This document shows, piece by piece, positions 11,646 to 22,455 of a stretch of 64,000 nucleotides of DNA. Both the position numbers and the translations under genes were made by a program. A model generated the notes under the pieces. That model saw only the letters and a program-made list of their open reading frames with translations, was not told where the DNA came from and searched no databases. Source of the stretch: Triatoma infestans (Eukaryota > Arthropoda > Insecta > Hemiptera > Reduviidae); the NCBI GenBank assembly GCA_011037195.1, contig JAAEAF010001590.1, positions 1-64,000 on the forward strand, in the 5' to 3' direction. Position 1 is the stretch's first letter. Each line of letters begins with the position of its first letter.

Positions 11646-12662
11646 TATCTACTATTCTACAAGAAATATAATATTTTTCATGCAGCAATAAAGTGCTATT
11701 ACAATTCTCGTTCCGTTACCATACTCAGGCAAACTTGATCTCCAGTTATATAATCTTCACTCTCTCGTCAAATAAATATTTCGTGCACAGGATATCTGAT
11801 AATTTATATTTCCTGTGAATTTTTTTTTTTTTTAAATTTGTCATGATCGCAATCCATTCTCTAACGATCTGTGCGAAACATTAGCTAAATAATAATAGCC
11901 AATAAAAAAATTCTTATCAATACAATAATAGAAATGAAAGAAAAAAACAGAATAGAGTTTTTCTAAGAATAATGTTAGAAATACATATATGTACATAATA
12001 TATAACAGGCCCCCATTTCGGTATATAAAAACAGCTTTTCCCAGCTTCCTTTATATATAAAGAGATCAGTACAATCAACATATAAAATATGAAAAGCTAT
12101 GGATGATAGCCTTTTATTATACAATATAGAAGTTGGAAAATGACTCAAAATAACTCAATAAAGGAATTGGAAAAATGATACATTACTTTTAAACAACCAT
12201 ATTATCATTTCAACAATATACCAAAGTATCGATTATGAAGATTGTTATTGCCATAATGGGAGAGTGTGTATTAAACAAAAAAAAACTGGTAAAGAGATCT
12301 TTTATTTAACCACACCATACTCTTTATGGTTTCTCATATTCAAATACATCAACTTCTAATTCCTATTCATTCATTCATTCAATTCATTTATTATTAAATT
12401 TGATTCATTTTAAAACATAATTATTTATGAATGGGGATTATAGAAACTGAAGAGAAAGCACATTATTGTAGGAAATACTGTGCCACAGTTTCATTTTATT
12501 CATTTATGTTGAAATTCACAAGGTTTCTATAATTAATAAATTTTAAGCTCTTATAGAAAAGTTAATAACCATAATAGCTAACAAAATTACTAAGTTTTGG
12601 TGAATTTAATACATACAAAAAGATTCTAATCTTTGTAGAATCAATAATTAATAAAGATTTCT
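11646..12662. other. AT-rich intergenic DNA, nothing recognised
   Basis: No domain, RNA gene or clear repeat was seen. Confidence 0.45.
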
Positions 12663-12897
12663 TTAAAGACTTTGTTAAGTAAAGTAAAGTAATGCCTATT
12701 TTTTCAGGCGGGCTTAACGTCCAACTACCAAATTAGGTGTCGAGGACGGGGGCCGGAAGCACCTACTTTACTATTAACATTTTTTAAACAAATATAAAAT
12801 TTAACAGTTATACGCTGGACTCGAACTGGGGTCCTCCCACTTACAATCCATGCTCATAACCACTACACCAACACCCACCCCTTAAAGACTTTGTTAA
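12663..12897 (-). mobile_element. tRNA-derived SINE (SINE2) with 16-bp target duplication
   Basis: In minus sense it starts near 12881 with GGTGTAGTGGTTATGAGC (A-box) and GTTCGAGTCC (B-box), and ends near 12679 with ggcattactttactttac. The 16-bp TTAAAGACTTTGTTAA flanks it exactly at 12663-12678 and 12882-12897. This is a complete retroposed copy. The tRNA-like head cannot form an intact cloverleaf, so it is not a functional tRNA gene. Confidence 0.85.
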
Positions 12898-13399
12898 TTT
12901 TCAACTAATACATTTGTTTCTTTAAAATTACACTACTATTTTTTTTTTCAAAAATTTCTTCACTGAAATTTGAAGTAATAAATCAAATAACTTATTGTGA
13001 CAAATAAAAAAGTTGTGTTTATTGAAGAAAATAACGGTTGGCAAAGTTGCGAACGAATTTAAGGGACTTAATTCTTCTCACTTTTTCTTCCTGACTTTAT
13101 TTCCATTTTATTTTATTAAATTGTAACGAATTTAATGTTCAAACAAAATTGATCTTGGTCAAATCAATCAAAATGGCTAATCTAAGTTTTTTTTTTTTTT
13201 TTTTTTTTAATTCGAAAGCGAGTTAAAGAATATTCTCAGAATTAGAATGCACAATCACGGACCATCTAATCTTATCAATCATTAAAATAATATTTTATTG
13301 TCAGATATTTACATATTTACAATGTTAAGTGTACCAGATTTTCATCTTTACCACTTCACCAAATTTTCTATCAATAATTCACAGTGTGGTGCTGGGAAA
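12898..13399. other. AT-rich intergenic DNA, nothing recognised
   Basis: Contains long T-runs and no recognised element. Confidence 0.4.
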
Positions 13400-14210
13400 A
13401 ATGACAAGGAAAAAACCCAGCTCTATAGTAGTCTCTTTATTGATGTGGTGGGCATATTATATTTTTAATTCTCTTATGTTTAAAATGACAATTTGTATTG
13501 TAACATCCTATGTTTTTGATTGTTTTATTTTCACTATAAGCTGTACTAAGAAAGAAAGTTGTACATATTTCCTTTAACAATTCTTTTATAAATTCTATTT
13601 TTGTTTCTTCGTGCAAGAGTTTAACTGGGGTGTATCTGGGAGCATCGATGGCAAACCTTGAAAACTTATTTTGCACCCTTTGCAAGTTCTTCAGGTTGGT
13701 CTCACTCATTATACTCCAACATGGAGCAGCATAGGTCAGCACAGATCTGACCAGAAGCTTGTACAACAGTATCTTATTGCCAACACTCAGTGTAGAATCT
13801 CTATTTAAGAGAGGGAACAGTTCGGGTATGGGAGCTTTGCTTCTTTGAACTATTGTTTATGCGTGGAGTAAATGTTAATGATTTGTCTAATGTAACCCCC
13901 AAGTACTTTACATTGGGGGCCCATTCTATTGGTCTGTTAGCTATAGTTATCTTGTTTCCGTAAAGTCGATCGTCTTTTTGTGAAAAATATTGCTTGGGTT
14001 TTTTCTGTATTTATTTTTATTTTCCATTTATGGAAGTATTATAATTGCTTAAGGAAATTCTGTGTCAGTCTATTAGTGATTGTGTCCGTTCGTGAAGAGG
14101 GACAACAAAATATTGTCTTTAACTGGTATGTCATTACACAAAATACTGGAAAGGACCGGCCCAAAGACAGAACCCTGGGGAATTCGTGACACTAGATTCC
14201 TTCTTTATCA
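13400..14210 (-). pseudogene. Jockey-like reverse transcriptase fragment
   Basis: In minus sense from about 14200 the frames read the RT segment QGSVFGPVLSSILCNDIP, then after a gap KTQAIFFTKRR and KVLGGYI (a frameshifted YLG-type box). The 109-codon ORF 13437-13766 then reads LVRSVLTYAAPCWS and LQRVQNKFSRFAIDAPRY, typical of the thumb/C-terminus of insect Jockey-clade elements. The YADD active-site segment is not recovered, and stops and frameshifts interrupt it. The 3' UTR probably extends to about 13400. Confidence 0.7.
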
Positions 14211-14242
14211 ATCATTCAAATGATTAATTACATTATTACTTT

Positions 14243-14775
14243 CCCTAACTCTTAGTAAAAGGAAGTATTATGATGGTGTCAAATTTTTGAAATTTCAGTT
14301 TTCACCGGAAATCAAAATGCTTTGAGAAACCGTAATTCCAAAATTTGGTCTACTTCTGGCTTTCAGAAATTGGTCACAATCTCACTCTTATTGTATATAT
14401 ATATACCTATATACATTGTTGTGGATGTTCAGCAGCATACATCAAAAACTGGAAAATTTTTCAGGAAGCTGAAATTTGATATTTCATTTAGGGTTCCATC
14501 ACGGGGAGTAACAATAAGGTTTTGGTCAAAATCAGTAGATCCGTACCAATTTACCAATCCTTACAGATTTGACAGTTTATTTTTCAGATTTTCCTCGAAA
14601 ACCTCCCAAACGATTATCTTTAAACTTGTCCTATAAAACTAATCATATAAAGAGGTATAACTTTTATTTGAATCATTTTTCTGAGAAAATTCTTTTAAGA
14701 GGTGTTTAAGGGATGGATGGGTGAGGGTAGGCTTCCATTAAAGTGTCATTTCAATATAATATTTATTTATTTTTT
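14243..14775 (-). mobile_element. Family A copy 3, right part (interrupted)
   Basis: Starts with the hairpin end (actttccctaactcttagta / aaaggaagtatt) and continues through module 3 and module 2 (cttttatttgaatcattttt) to about 14775. There a retroelement interrupts it. The copy resumes at 15768. More diverged than copies 1, 5 or 16. Confidence 0.65.
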
Positions 14776-15767
14776 TATTATTACATACAGTAATAACATT
14801 CCTTTTGCCAGGAGTTTGGATGTACAATGTAAGTTAAGAAAGATAGAAAAGTAATATGATAATTATAATACTCTAAGAACTGGCAATAAGAACTTTAATG
14901 AACAAATAAATAGAACATTATAGAAAGAAATAACACTCATGACTACTGTCAAAATGCAAACACTCTACAAACCAAACAAGGTGTTAATTTCAATACAGGA
15001 TACGATTATATCACTTACAAGATATTAATATCGTAATCAGGAGACTATCCGATAGTCAGGCTGCCATTAAAGCACTGAGTTCTTATGTTATCAGTTCTAA
15101 AATGGTATGGGAATGCCTAGGTAAGCTAAATGACCTAGGCAGAAGAAATAAAGTCACCCTATATTGAGTGCCGGGACAAGTCGGTGTGGCAGGTAATGAG
15201 GCAGCTGACACCCTGGCAAAAAAAAGAAGGCACTGTATCTCCTCTCATTGGACCGGAGCCCTTTTGTGGAGTCAGTGACCAAACTCTTAGAAGAAATCAA
15301 GAAGGAGGAGGTGACGAAAAGAGCTCGTCTCTGGGACACCATCCCGGGACCGAAAGGTCTGTCTGGGTGGTTATAACCAGGAAAGGTCGAAAGCCTGCAT
15401 CAGTCTGAGTAAGAATAAGATCCGTATTCTTACGAGGCATTGCAGACTCTGGGGACACCTGAGGAAGCTTGGCCTAGAAGATGATGGCACATGCAGATTC
15501 TGTGGAGAGATGGAGGAAACTCCGATACATCTCCTCACAGACTGTGATGCCGTCATTCAAAGAAGATTTAATAGTCTGGGCCGTTACCAGATAGGGGAGG
15601 AGGAAATAACTACCCTAGAACCTTCCAGGACTTTGGGATTCCTTTGGGAGCTTAACCTGGAGGGGGTGCTGTAGATGAGCTAGCTCATCTTCGGCACCAG
15701 AAGGGGGTACAATAGATCTAACAATGGTCGCAATACAGAACCCTCAAAAAAAAAAGAAAAAAGAAGA
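14776..15767 (+). pseudogene. Non-LTR retrotransposon insertion with RNase H remnant and poly-A tail
   Basis: 15040-15250 reads SDSQAAIKALSS, VWECLGKLNDLGRRNKVTLY, a stop in place of Trp, then VPGQVGVAGNEAADTLAKK: an RNase H domain whose catalytic His in PGH is changed to Gln. 15420-15540 reads TRHCRLWGHLRKLGL and CRFCGEMEETPIHLL, the C-terminal zinc region. It ends in an A-rich tail at 15747-15765. The first 260 bp (14776-15035) do not match this family and may be the 3' tail of another element on the minus strand. It disrupts family A copy 3. Confidence 0.65.
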
Positions 15768-15855
15768 AGGTATTAATGAGAATTTGTTAAGCCAAAATTC
15801 CGAGATTCTCAAGAAAGTCAGTTTACTGGAAGTACGTCTTTTATATTATATTTCG
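15768..15855 (-). mobile_element. Family A copy 3, left part
   Basis: gccaaaattccgagattctc and agtttactggaagtac match the module 1 region, resuming after the retroelement insertion. Confidence 0.5.
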
Positions 15856-15976
15856 GATGCATTTATATTTATCTATTTTCAATTATAAGTGTATTTTTTA
15901 ACAAAAAAATGGCCCTATAAATAATAATAACCTTATCAAAATATAAATCAAAACTGTGTAAATTTTACTAATGGGG

Positions 15977-16097
15977 CGCGTGTTGGTGTAGTGGTTATGA
16001 GCATGGATTAGTAAGTGGGAGGTTCCCAGTTCGAGTCCGCGTATAAGTGCTAAATATTATATACATTAAAAAAAATGTTAATTGTAAAGTAGTAAGT
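15977..16097 (+). mobile_element. SINE2 copy, 3'-truncated
   Basis: Has GGTGTAGTGGTTATGAGC (A-box) and GTTCGAGTCC (B-box), then the SINE2 body to gtaaagtagtaagtcgc. It lacks the family 3' end. Confidence 0.7.
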
Positions 16098-16667
16098 CGC
16101 TCGAATGTTTCACACACCAGATTTTCATATTTATTACATAGTGTTTGTATTTCCAAATGGGAGCCAGTTTTTGGGTATTTCTTTCACCTTATAAGATGGT
16201 GTAGGAATAGATGCTTCGCACCTTTCTTATTCTTGCTAGAAATTAATAAACTGCTATTCAATTCCTGGTTTCTTTTCTTAGCTCTTTTATATATTCATAA
16301 ATATATATTTACTTTTTTCCACAAATTCATTTTGAATCCTAAAGTTCGTTTTGATCCTAAATTCTAAACCTAAAGTTGGACGACGGGGAGACGTAGTGAT
16401 TGGAAAGATGTTCATCTTAAAGGGCATCTTGATGAAAATTAGTAGATTTACTATTCTTGTAAACTGTCTTTCCTCGCCGGAAGCCTATATACGGATATGA
16501 GATATCTAAGGTTTCTCGAAGAAGGGTGCGCAATACCACAGTAGGGGTTAGTTAACTAGAGAGGTGAATAGACTGCATTGGTTTTTAGCATACAGAAATG
16601 GTTTCCTACTCAAATACTGATAGATAATTTCTTTTCTTATAAGAGATATTGGATTGCGACCTGAAAG
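16098..16667. other. Intergenic DNA, nothing recognised
   Basis: The 106-codon plus ORF 16047-16367 overlaps the SINE and has no domain. No other element was seen. Confidence 0.4.
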
Positions 16668-16822
16668 ATCTATTGAGCTACTGGAGCATTCTCAATGCAC
16701 TGCTCATCACTAGACAGTGAGCTCAGAGGCACCTAGGAAGAGAAAGCTAAAGCCAGCACTGCTGGATTCGAACCCGTGACCTCCGCGTGGAAGTCCAGCG
16801 CGCTACCACTGAGCTATTAAAT
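16668..16822 (-). mobile_element. tRNA-derived SINE (SINE1) copy
   Basis: In minus sense: TAGCTCAGTGGTAGCGCGCT (A-box) and GGGTTCGAATCC (B-box), then a body with ttagctttctcttcctaggt. Two relatives lie at 43815-43950 and 50676-50832. The T-arm and acceptor positions do not pair properly, so this is a SINE rather than a tRNA gene. Confidence 0.65.
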
Positions 16823-18020
16823 AAATTTGTTGAAAATAATAAATTAGAAACATTGTTTTATTAATTGTAGCATTGCGTGTATATATATATATATATATAA
16901 AACATATAATACAATAATATGGAAACATAATAATAATAATATCTGGTAAAAGATAAAATAAATAACACTAATTAGTAAATATGTAGGAAGGTTATTATAG
17001 CGGCAGCGAGCAACAAAATAATTAACATATCATTGGTATACAATGCGTTCTTGAATATGAAATCAAAATTTTGTTTCTAAAATAGGCTGGCTGGATGGAG
17101 AAGCAAGCTGGAAGATTTGGAGGAGGAACGGGGGCACAATTGTGCACAATATACACACACAATTGTATACAATCTCATTTTCTGTATAACACATCTGATG
17201 TATATATTCAAAATGGCAAGAGAAATATATATATATATGTATTCTATATAATATAATAAATTAATATAATTATATTAAACACTACTCATAAATCAATAAG
17301 CTACAACGTTGTTTAGAGAATATAACATATTCATTTGTTGTCCATTCACACCACTCTGATTAGTTGTTAACAATCCATTATTTGAATGAGAATGCAACTA
17401 ACAAATTAATTGCAAAATTATATTATCTTAGATTTTCCCAACGGTGAAAACAATAATACAATCATTGTCCAAAAAGCCAGCCTCACCCCTCCACACTGAC
17501 TAATTCAAGATATATATATAGATCTGTTGTTTGCCAATCTATTGTTGATAGAAATTTCTCTACTAATCTTGAATACTATCCCAAGGGAGAATAACCTTCT
17601 ACTTCCCCTAACGTTCCCTGGTGGCTTGACTACTAAGTGCAACTTTGGCATGCGTATCAAATCAAATTTGTCTAGTTTGTTTGTCATCAAAGTTATGGTT
17701 ACATTACAGTGGTAGTGGGAGTGTGATGGACCACCACTAAAACCAGTGAAATCTCCCAGCCAATAAATTCAATAGGATTTTAGATTAGTGGTTTTGATAT
17801 ATAACAGAATTTTGGCTTCTTTATTTTTGTTGGAATTTTTTTTTTTTTTTTTATGGTTGGTTATTGTATGGTTATATGGTTGGTTCATGGGCATTGGCTC
17901 ACTCTTCTACAATGTGGTCATTACCTACCCATGAGGATTGGTAGGTTGGTACTTATTCCGGCCACTACATCTATATTTATGTTAGAGCAAATGAGTAAAA
18001 CATATTATGAGTAATTTAGA
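16823..18020. other. AT-rich intergenic DNA with microsatellites and an unassigned ORF pair
   Basis: There are (TA)n tracts at 16877-16899 and 17231-17242. 17505-17715 is open in both strands (61-62 codons) and slightly GC-richer, with no domain I recognise. No gene is called. Confidence 0.4.
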
Positions 18021-18024
18021 GCAG

Positions 18025-18060
18025 TTTGTGGTGTAGCGGTTATAAGCGTGGACTCATAGT
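18025..18060 (+). mobile_element. SINE2 head fragment
   Basis: TTGTGGTGTAGCGGTTATAA then gcgtggactc is the SINE2 tRNA-like head. It is cut off at about 18060 by the next insertion. Confidence 0.5.
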
Positions 18061-18061
18061 G

Positions 18062-18640
18062 TTTTGTTTTTTTTAGTTTATTTATTGTATAAGCAAGATC
18101 TGTTACATCATAACAATAATTGCTATTGCTCATTGCTGATACTGTTGGCTTGAGGAACTCGAGTGGAGAAGCCATCCAGCGATGACACTCCTGGCATTGT
18201 TAGGGCGTTTAGTTGCAAAAGTTATCCCTAGGCCACTTCCTTTTCAGTCTCCTTGTTGTATTCTGTGGCAAGCTTAAGTTGGAGATGAGAGAATTGTTAT
18301 GTTGTGATAGTCTTTCATGAAACTTTTTGTATTTGGTTGTGATTGTGTCTATAACGAATGGTGTATTGAAATAAGTGTGTAGTGTAAGGTTTGAGACATA
18401 GTAGGGTGCGTCAGTAATGTGTCGTAGAAGTTTACATTGGAACGATTGTATTCTGTATAGGTTGGAAGGTTTGGTAGAACCCCAAACTTCGCAACTGTAC
18501 AGCCATATAGGATGAATTATAGTTTTGTAAATTAGTATCTTGTTGTAGAGGTTGCCGTTTGATTCTCCATTTGTTACACCATTACTGAATGTCGTCAAGA
18601 TGTCTATGTAAGTGAGTGGTTGCTGTAATGTGGTAATGTG
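18062..18640 (-). pseudogene. Jockey-like retrotransposon 3' end
   Basis: The 129-codon minus ORF (18209-18598) reads NLYNKILIYKTIIHPIWLYS, CEVWGSTKPSN and IQSFQCKLLRHITDAPYYVS, the C-terminal segment after the RT domain of Jockey-clade elements. A T-run at 18061-18073 marks the poly-A end. It is 5'-truncated and has lost the RT active site. Confidence 0.75.
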
Positions 18641-19065
18641 TTTCTATACTAATTTTTTTTTCATTTAGGGGATGCAACACATGTTTTTCGAATTAATGGT
18701 CAATATCGAAAATTCTGCCGTGATCGTAATGCTTCCTCTCTAACAGAAGTAAGTGAAATGCTGTAAAACCTTCACCCGACTTCCTCTTGCTGCAGTTTAC
18801 AACAATTATAATCAAAATTGTCTACAAACTTATAATTATTACTAAATACTTTACTTCTCTTCAATTTAATATCAACAGGAAAATCTAAACTTAATAAAAT
18901 GACATTTCTGAGAAAAACATAACCTTCCACCACCCCGTAAACTTCTTTAAATGATACGTAATCGTAAAAAATGTTTCTTCCGAATTAGATTCATTAGTTA
19001 GTGTATAAAATTTTATAAAATCCGTCAGTGTTTTAATGGAAAAAAAATAGGAAAAACTGTTCAGT
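18641..19065 (+). mobile_element. Very degenerate family A-like sequence
   Basis: Pieces such as acttcctcttgctgcagttt and cataaccttccaccaccccg match family A positions at low similarity. No gene was seen. Confidence 0.35.
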
Positions 19066-19584
19066 AAATACTCCTCTTACTCCTAGTAATCGTGTCAAAT
19101 TTTTAATATCAAGTTTTTACCGGAAATATCCGTTTTGATGTCCTCTAAGTCCAAAAAAGTGGTTTTTAGCAAATGGTGCGCGCGCGTGTGTGTGTGTGTG
19201 TACAGCATAGCTCAAAAACAAAAAACCGTAGAAAGTTGAAACTTAATATTCCGTTTAGGTATCACCGTGGGATCTGACAGTAATTATCTGTCAAACTTCC
19301 TCAACCGGAAGTACAACTTTACTAGTTTTTTCTTTTTTTTTAATTTTTTGCGATTTTCTCAAAAATGGCTCGGACGATTTTCTACAAACTTGATATATCA
19401 ACTATACATACAAATATCTACAGCCTTTATTTAAAACATTTCCCTGGGAATTTAATGGATTTTTGGGGGAGGGGTTGAGTTAGGTTTTTCTCTAAAGTGC
19501 TATTTCAGTTGTTGTGGTGGTTGGTTCCGCAGAGCTGGAAAGCATCAGAGACATTTTCCGTGGTAGCCTGCTACAATTTGTGGT

Positions 19585-19621
19585 CATCGACCGGTTTCGG
19601 GGTTCGCCCATCTTCAGGATG
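19585..19621 (-). ncRNA. Hammerhead-like motif, FB2 left arm
   Basis: In minus sense: closing stem CAUC/GAUG (4 bp), CUGAAGA, one extra U, stem GGG/CCC, GAAA, the palindrome ACCGGU, then C. The counterpart lies on the plus strand at 19836-19873. Confidence 0.4.
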
Positions 19622-19835
19622 CGTTTTTCAGACAGTGTGAAAACACAGACTTGCACAGAGCAAAGTTAGTATTCACACCCTATTCCGAAAAAGAGCTCTT
19701 AAATGAATTTTCCTACAGAAATGTTACAAATAAAAGTTGTGGCCCTTTATATGTATGGTTTATATGTTAAGTTTAAAGAAGTGTAAACTAAGTTTGCTCT
19801 GTGCAAGTCTGTGTTGTCACACTGTCTGAAAAACG

Positions 19836-19873
19836 CATCCTGAAGATGGGCGAACGCCCGAAACCGGTCGATG
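19836..19873 (+). ncRNA. Hammerhead-like motif, FB2 right arm (best FB2 example)
   Basis: CAUC (19836-19839) pairs with GAUG (19870-19873). CUGAAGA is 19840-19846, the extra U 19847, stem GGGCG/CGCCC 19848-19852 with 19855-19859, GAAA 19860-19863, and CCGGUC 19864-19869. All conserved core positions of a type I hammerhead are present. The extra base before stem II is the only departure. Stem III (ACCGGU) is self-complementary with no loop, so it would need to pair as a dimer. Confidence 0.45.
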
Positions 19874-20465
19874 ACCACAAAAAATGAAGCAGGCTACCAC
19901 GGAAAATGTCTCTGATGCTATTTCAGTTTATTATACAATTCTGTCATCTAAATAGTATTAATTAGAATTAAATGTGTTGTTGGGATTCCGAGTTTGAAAA
20001 AATTGGATTGGACCGAAAGTGCGTTTTTACTGAAATGTATTTTTCAGTTTTCTGTTTTTTTTCCTCCTTTAAACGGCTCCATCGATTTTCTTAAAATTAG
20101 GAATGTGAACTACACATATAAAGAGCTACAACTTTTATTTGAAAATTTCTTAAATGACTGGTGAAGTCATTTAAGGGGGCTTTTGGGAAACGGGTGGGTT
20201 ATGTTTTTTCTAAAGTGCTATCATAGTTGATTATTCATTTATATCATCCAAACAAAATTAATTAGAAATAAATAAATGGCCAAAATTCCGAGTTTCAAAA
20301 AAAATTAGTAAACTGTAAGTGCGCTTTTATTGAACTTTTTTTTTTCAGGTTTCGATGAACTCCAACGAATTTCATCAAATTTGGTACACAAACTTTAAAA
20401 TCTGTCAATTACAATTTTGAAAACTGGAATAAGAGAAAGTTGTGTGAGTGTTTCACATCAGATTT

Positions 20466-20679
20466 TTTTATTTCGGGCACATCAGCTTCCGAGGTTATTA
20501 GCGCCCACCAGATATTTAGTTTGTAATTAATACTATTTAGTTGATAATATTGTATAATAAATTAAAATAGCACGTTAGGGAAAAATATAACTGCAAACCC
20601 TATTCCGAAAAAGACCTCTTAAATGAATTTTCCTAAAGAAATGTTACAAATAAAAGTTGTAGCTCTTTATATGTATGTA
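20466..20679 (+). mobile_element. Family A module fragment, truncated by a retrotransposon
   Basis: Contains tattgtataataaattaaaa, ccctattccgaaaaagacct and aaataaaagttgtagctctt of a family A module. It is cut at 20679 where the I-like element begins. Confidence 0.6.
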
Positions 20680-20702
20680 TCGTTGATGAGCTACTTTGGG
20701 AG

Positions 20703-21098
20703 ATGAACCGTAGGGGATTTTACCTGCAGATGTACTCCGATGATGGGGTAATCCTAATCACAAGGAAGCATCTGAGTGTGGTGAGTGACTTGATGCAATC
20801 GGCGTTATCTTACGTGGAGCAGTGGTGTAGGAACTATGGCTTGTCCGTCAACCCGGACAAAAGTTCCTTAGTTCTCTTTACCAGGAAAAGGAAATTGGAA
20901 GGGCTTGGGAGACCCAGGCTCTTCGGCAAGGAAGTGCAAATTTGCAGAGAGGTTAAATACTTGGGGGTCCTCATCAACAGTACGTTGAATTGGCGGGCTC
21001 ACATTGAGTATGTATGTGAGAAGGGACAGAAGGTTTTCTGGCATTGTAGGAGATTAGCGGGTAAGACCTGGGGAGTTAATCCCCGAGGCATCCACTGA
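20703..21098 (+). pseudogene. Reverse transcriptase fragment (catalytic motif to thumb)
   Basis: Starts just before the active-site box, which reads YSDD (residues 11-14) where most non-LTR elements have YADD or FADD. It is followed by VNPDKSSLVLFTRKRK and the VKYLGV box (about residues 86-91), then LNWRAHIEYV. The fingers and most of the palm are missing, so it cannot polymerise. The frame closes at 21096. The thumb continues in another frame at 21133-21345 (KLLGVQSMACLAIIGAMRTT). Confidence 0.75.
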
Positions 21099-21596
21099 AT
21101 TTATGAGAAGTTGGTGAAGCCAAGGATACTCTATGCCGCAGTGGTGGTCTGGTACCTTGGTGGGAAGGAACAGTAAGAAATTGCTAGGAGTGCAGAGTAT
21201 GGCCTGTTTGGCTATCATTGGCGCGATGAGAACGACACCGACGGTGGCACTGGAGATGCTGTTGGGGCTAACCCCTCTTCAGTATGTGGTAACGGGGGAG
21301 GCAATGCAAGGGTACCTCAGAATGAGGTGCAAGGGAGATGGGTGAGAACCTTTCGGGGGGATCACACTAGGATCGAGGACGAAATTTGGCAAGTGAACCG
21401 ATTTTTTGCTATCCAAGCTTGATGAGACGAGCAAGAAATGGGGATTTGAGAGAGATTGTGAGATTACGATTGGTAGTATAGGGGATGATAACCTCACGAG
21501 GCCAACGGAGTCGGGCAGCGGTATTATTCGCTGCTATTCAGAGGCTCTAGGCAGGAGGATACTGGCCTATCGGGGGCGGGAGCATGGTTTCAGGAG

Positions 21597-22379
21597 TTGG
21601 ATAGAGGGAGTTCGGTGGCCTTGGGTGGTTTGGCCACTGTTTTCCAGTCTGAGGTGGTGGGCATCATTGAATGCTGCCACCTTGTGGGGGAGTGGCTAGG
21701 AGAGTTTAAGGAAGTGCGGATCTTCTCCGATAGTCAAGCCGCACTAAGGGCTTTGAGTAAGCCTTGGTGGAGTTCGAAATTAGTGGGAGAATGTAGGAGA
21801 AGGCTTAACGCTTTGGCTCGGAGGGGTAAGGTGCATCTCTATTGGATACCCGGACATGCGGGAATAGAGGGCAATGAGAGGGCGGATCGGCTGGCCAGGG
21901 CGGAATCATCATTACCATTTTGTGGTCCTGAACCAGTCCTGGCCGTTACAAAGACGTTTCGCGACAAACAGATTAGACTTTGGGAGACGAGAGCTTTGAA
22001 GAAATGCTGGGGGGACACGCAGGGGTGCTTCCAAGCTAAAAGATTTATAAAGGCAAGCAAGCAGGGAATTTCGGAGAATCTCCCGTCTCTTAGTAGGACG
22101 GGTTTAAGAACCTTGGTAGGGATAGTGACTGGACACACTTGGGTGTCCAGTCACTTGTTTAACATAGGGAGGACGCGGAATCCCATTTGTCAGAACTGTG
22201 ATGACGGAGTTAGGGAAACGGTGTATCACTACTTATGTCAGTGTCCCCGTTTCGCTGGATCTAGGTTTCGTATATTTGGGAGGACACCACTCCCGCAGGA
22301 TTGCCTGGGCGAGTTGGAGTTTAGGGATATCTTGGGATATTGCAGATTAACCGGCAAGTTACCGGGGGAGATTAATTAA
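21597..22379 (+). pseudogene. RNase H domain and C-terminal zinc motif of the I-like element
   Basis: The 260-codon frame has RNase H motifs TVFQSE (Glu19), FSDSQAAL (Asp45) and WIPGHAGIEGNERAD (His87, Asp97). A C-terminal CQNC...H...C motif follows (about residues 203-219). The first catalytic Asp (TDGS) falls upstream in a shifted frame near 21500 and is not preserved. In this family RNase H removes the RNA template strand during target-primed reverse transcription. The Met start is incidental; the domain was part of a longer ORF2. Confidence 0.8.
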
Positions 22380-22455
22380 GGGGTTACGGGGGGAATCGGG
22401 GGGATAAGAGCCACATAGGCTTAGGTCCCGCGCCTTTGGGCGCCCGTTTTGATAA

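Larger units (their letters stand above)
19511..19916. mobile_element. FB2 fold-back element with captured family A segment
   Basis: The arms are about 19540-19665 and 19790-19916. They share CAGACTTGCACAGAGCAAA and TGGTCATCGACCGGTTTCGG in opposite orientation. The loop (19665-19790) is a plus-strand family A module piece (ccgaaaaagagctcttaaat) nearly identical to 20590-20680. The target duplication is GCTATTTCAGTT, 12 bp, which is longer than usual for cut-and-paste DNA transposons. Confidence 0.7.
19066..20465 (-). mobile_element. Family A copy 4, interrupted by FB2
   Basis: Starts at the hairpin end (ctcctcttactcctagtaat) and finishes at gtgtgagtgtttcacatcag. A (GT)n tract lies at 19181-19201. 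The copy is split at 19510 by a 0.4-kb fold-back element flanked by the duplicated GCTATTTCAGTT (19499-19510 and 19917-19928). Three module openers are recognisable (19303, about 20012 and about 20312). Confidence 0.8.
20680..22455 (+). mobile_element. 5'-truncated I-like non-LTR retrotransposon with TAA tail
   Basis: Runs from the RT catalytic region to a short (TAA)n tail (gataataataaac, about 22450). TAA-repeat tails and an RNase H domain after RT are hallmarks of the I clade and its relatives. The coding region is split by frameshifts near 21096, 21345 and 21600. A 0.31-kb copy of the same 3' end lies at 32715-33024. The element is inserted in a family A module. No clear target duplication was found. 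Confidence 0.8.

Noticed and set aside
16763..16820. tRNA gene
   Set aside because: A- and B-box sequences are present, but the acceptor and T stems do not pair, and two dispersed relatives share the same non-tRNA body, so it is a SINE head.
21839..22138. 99-codon minus ORF
   Set aside because: Lies fully antisense to the RNase H domain of the I-like element.
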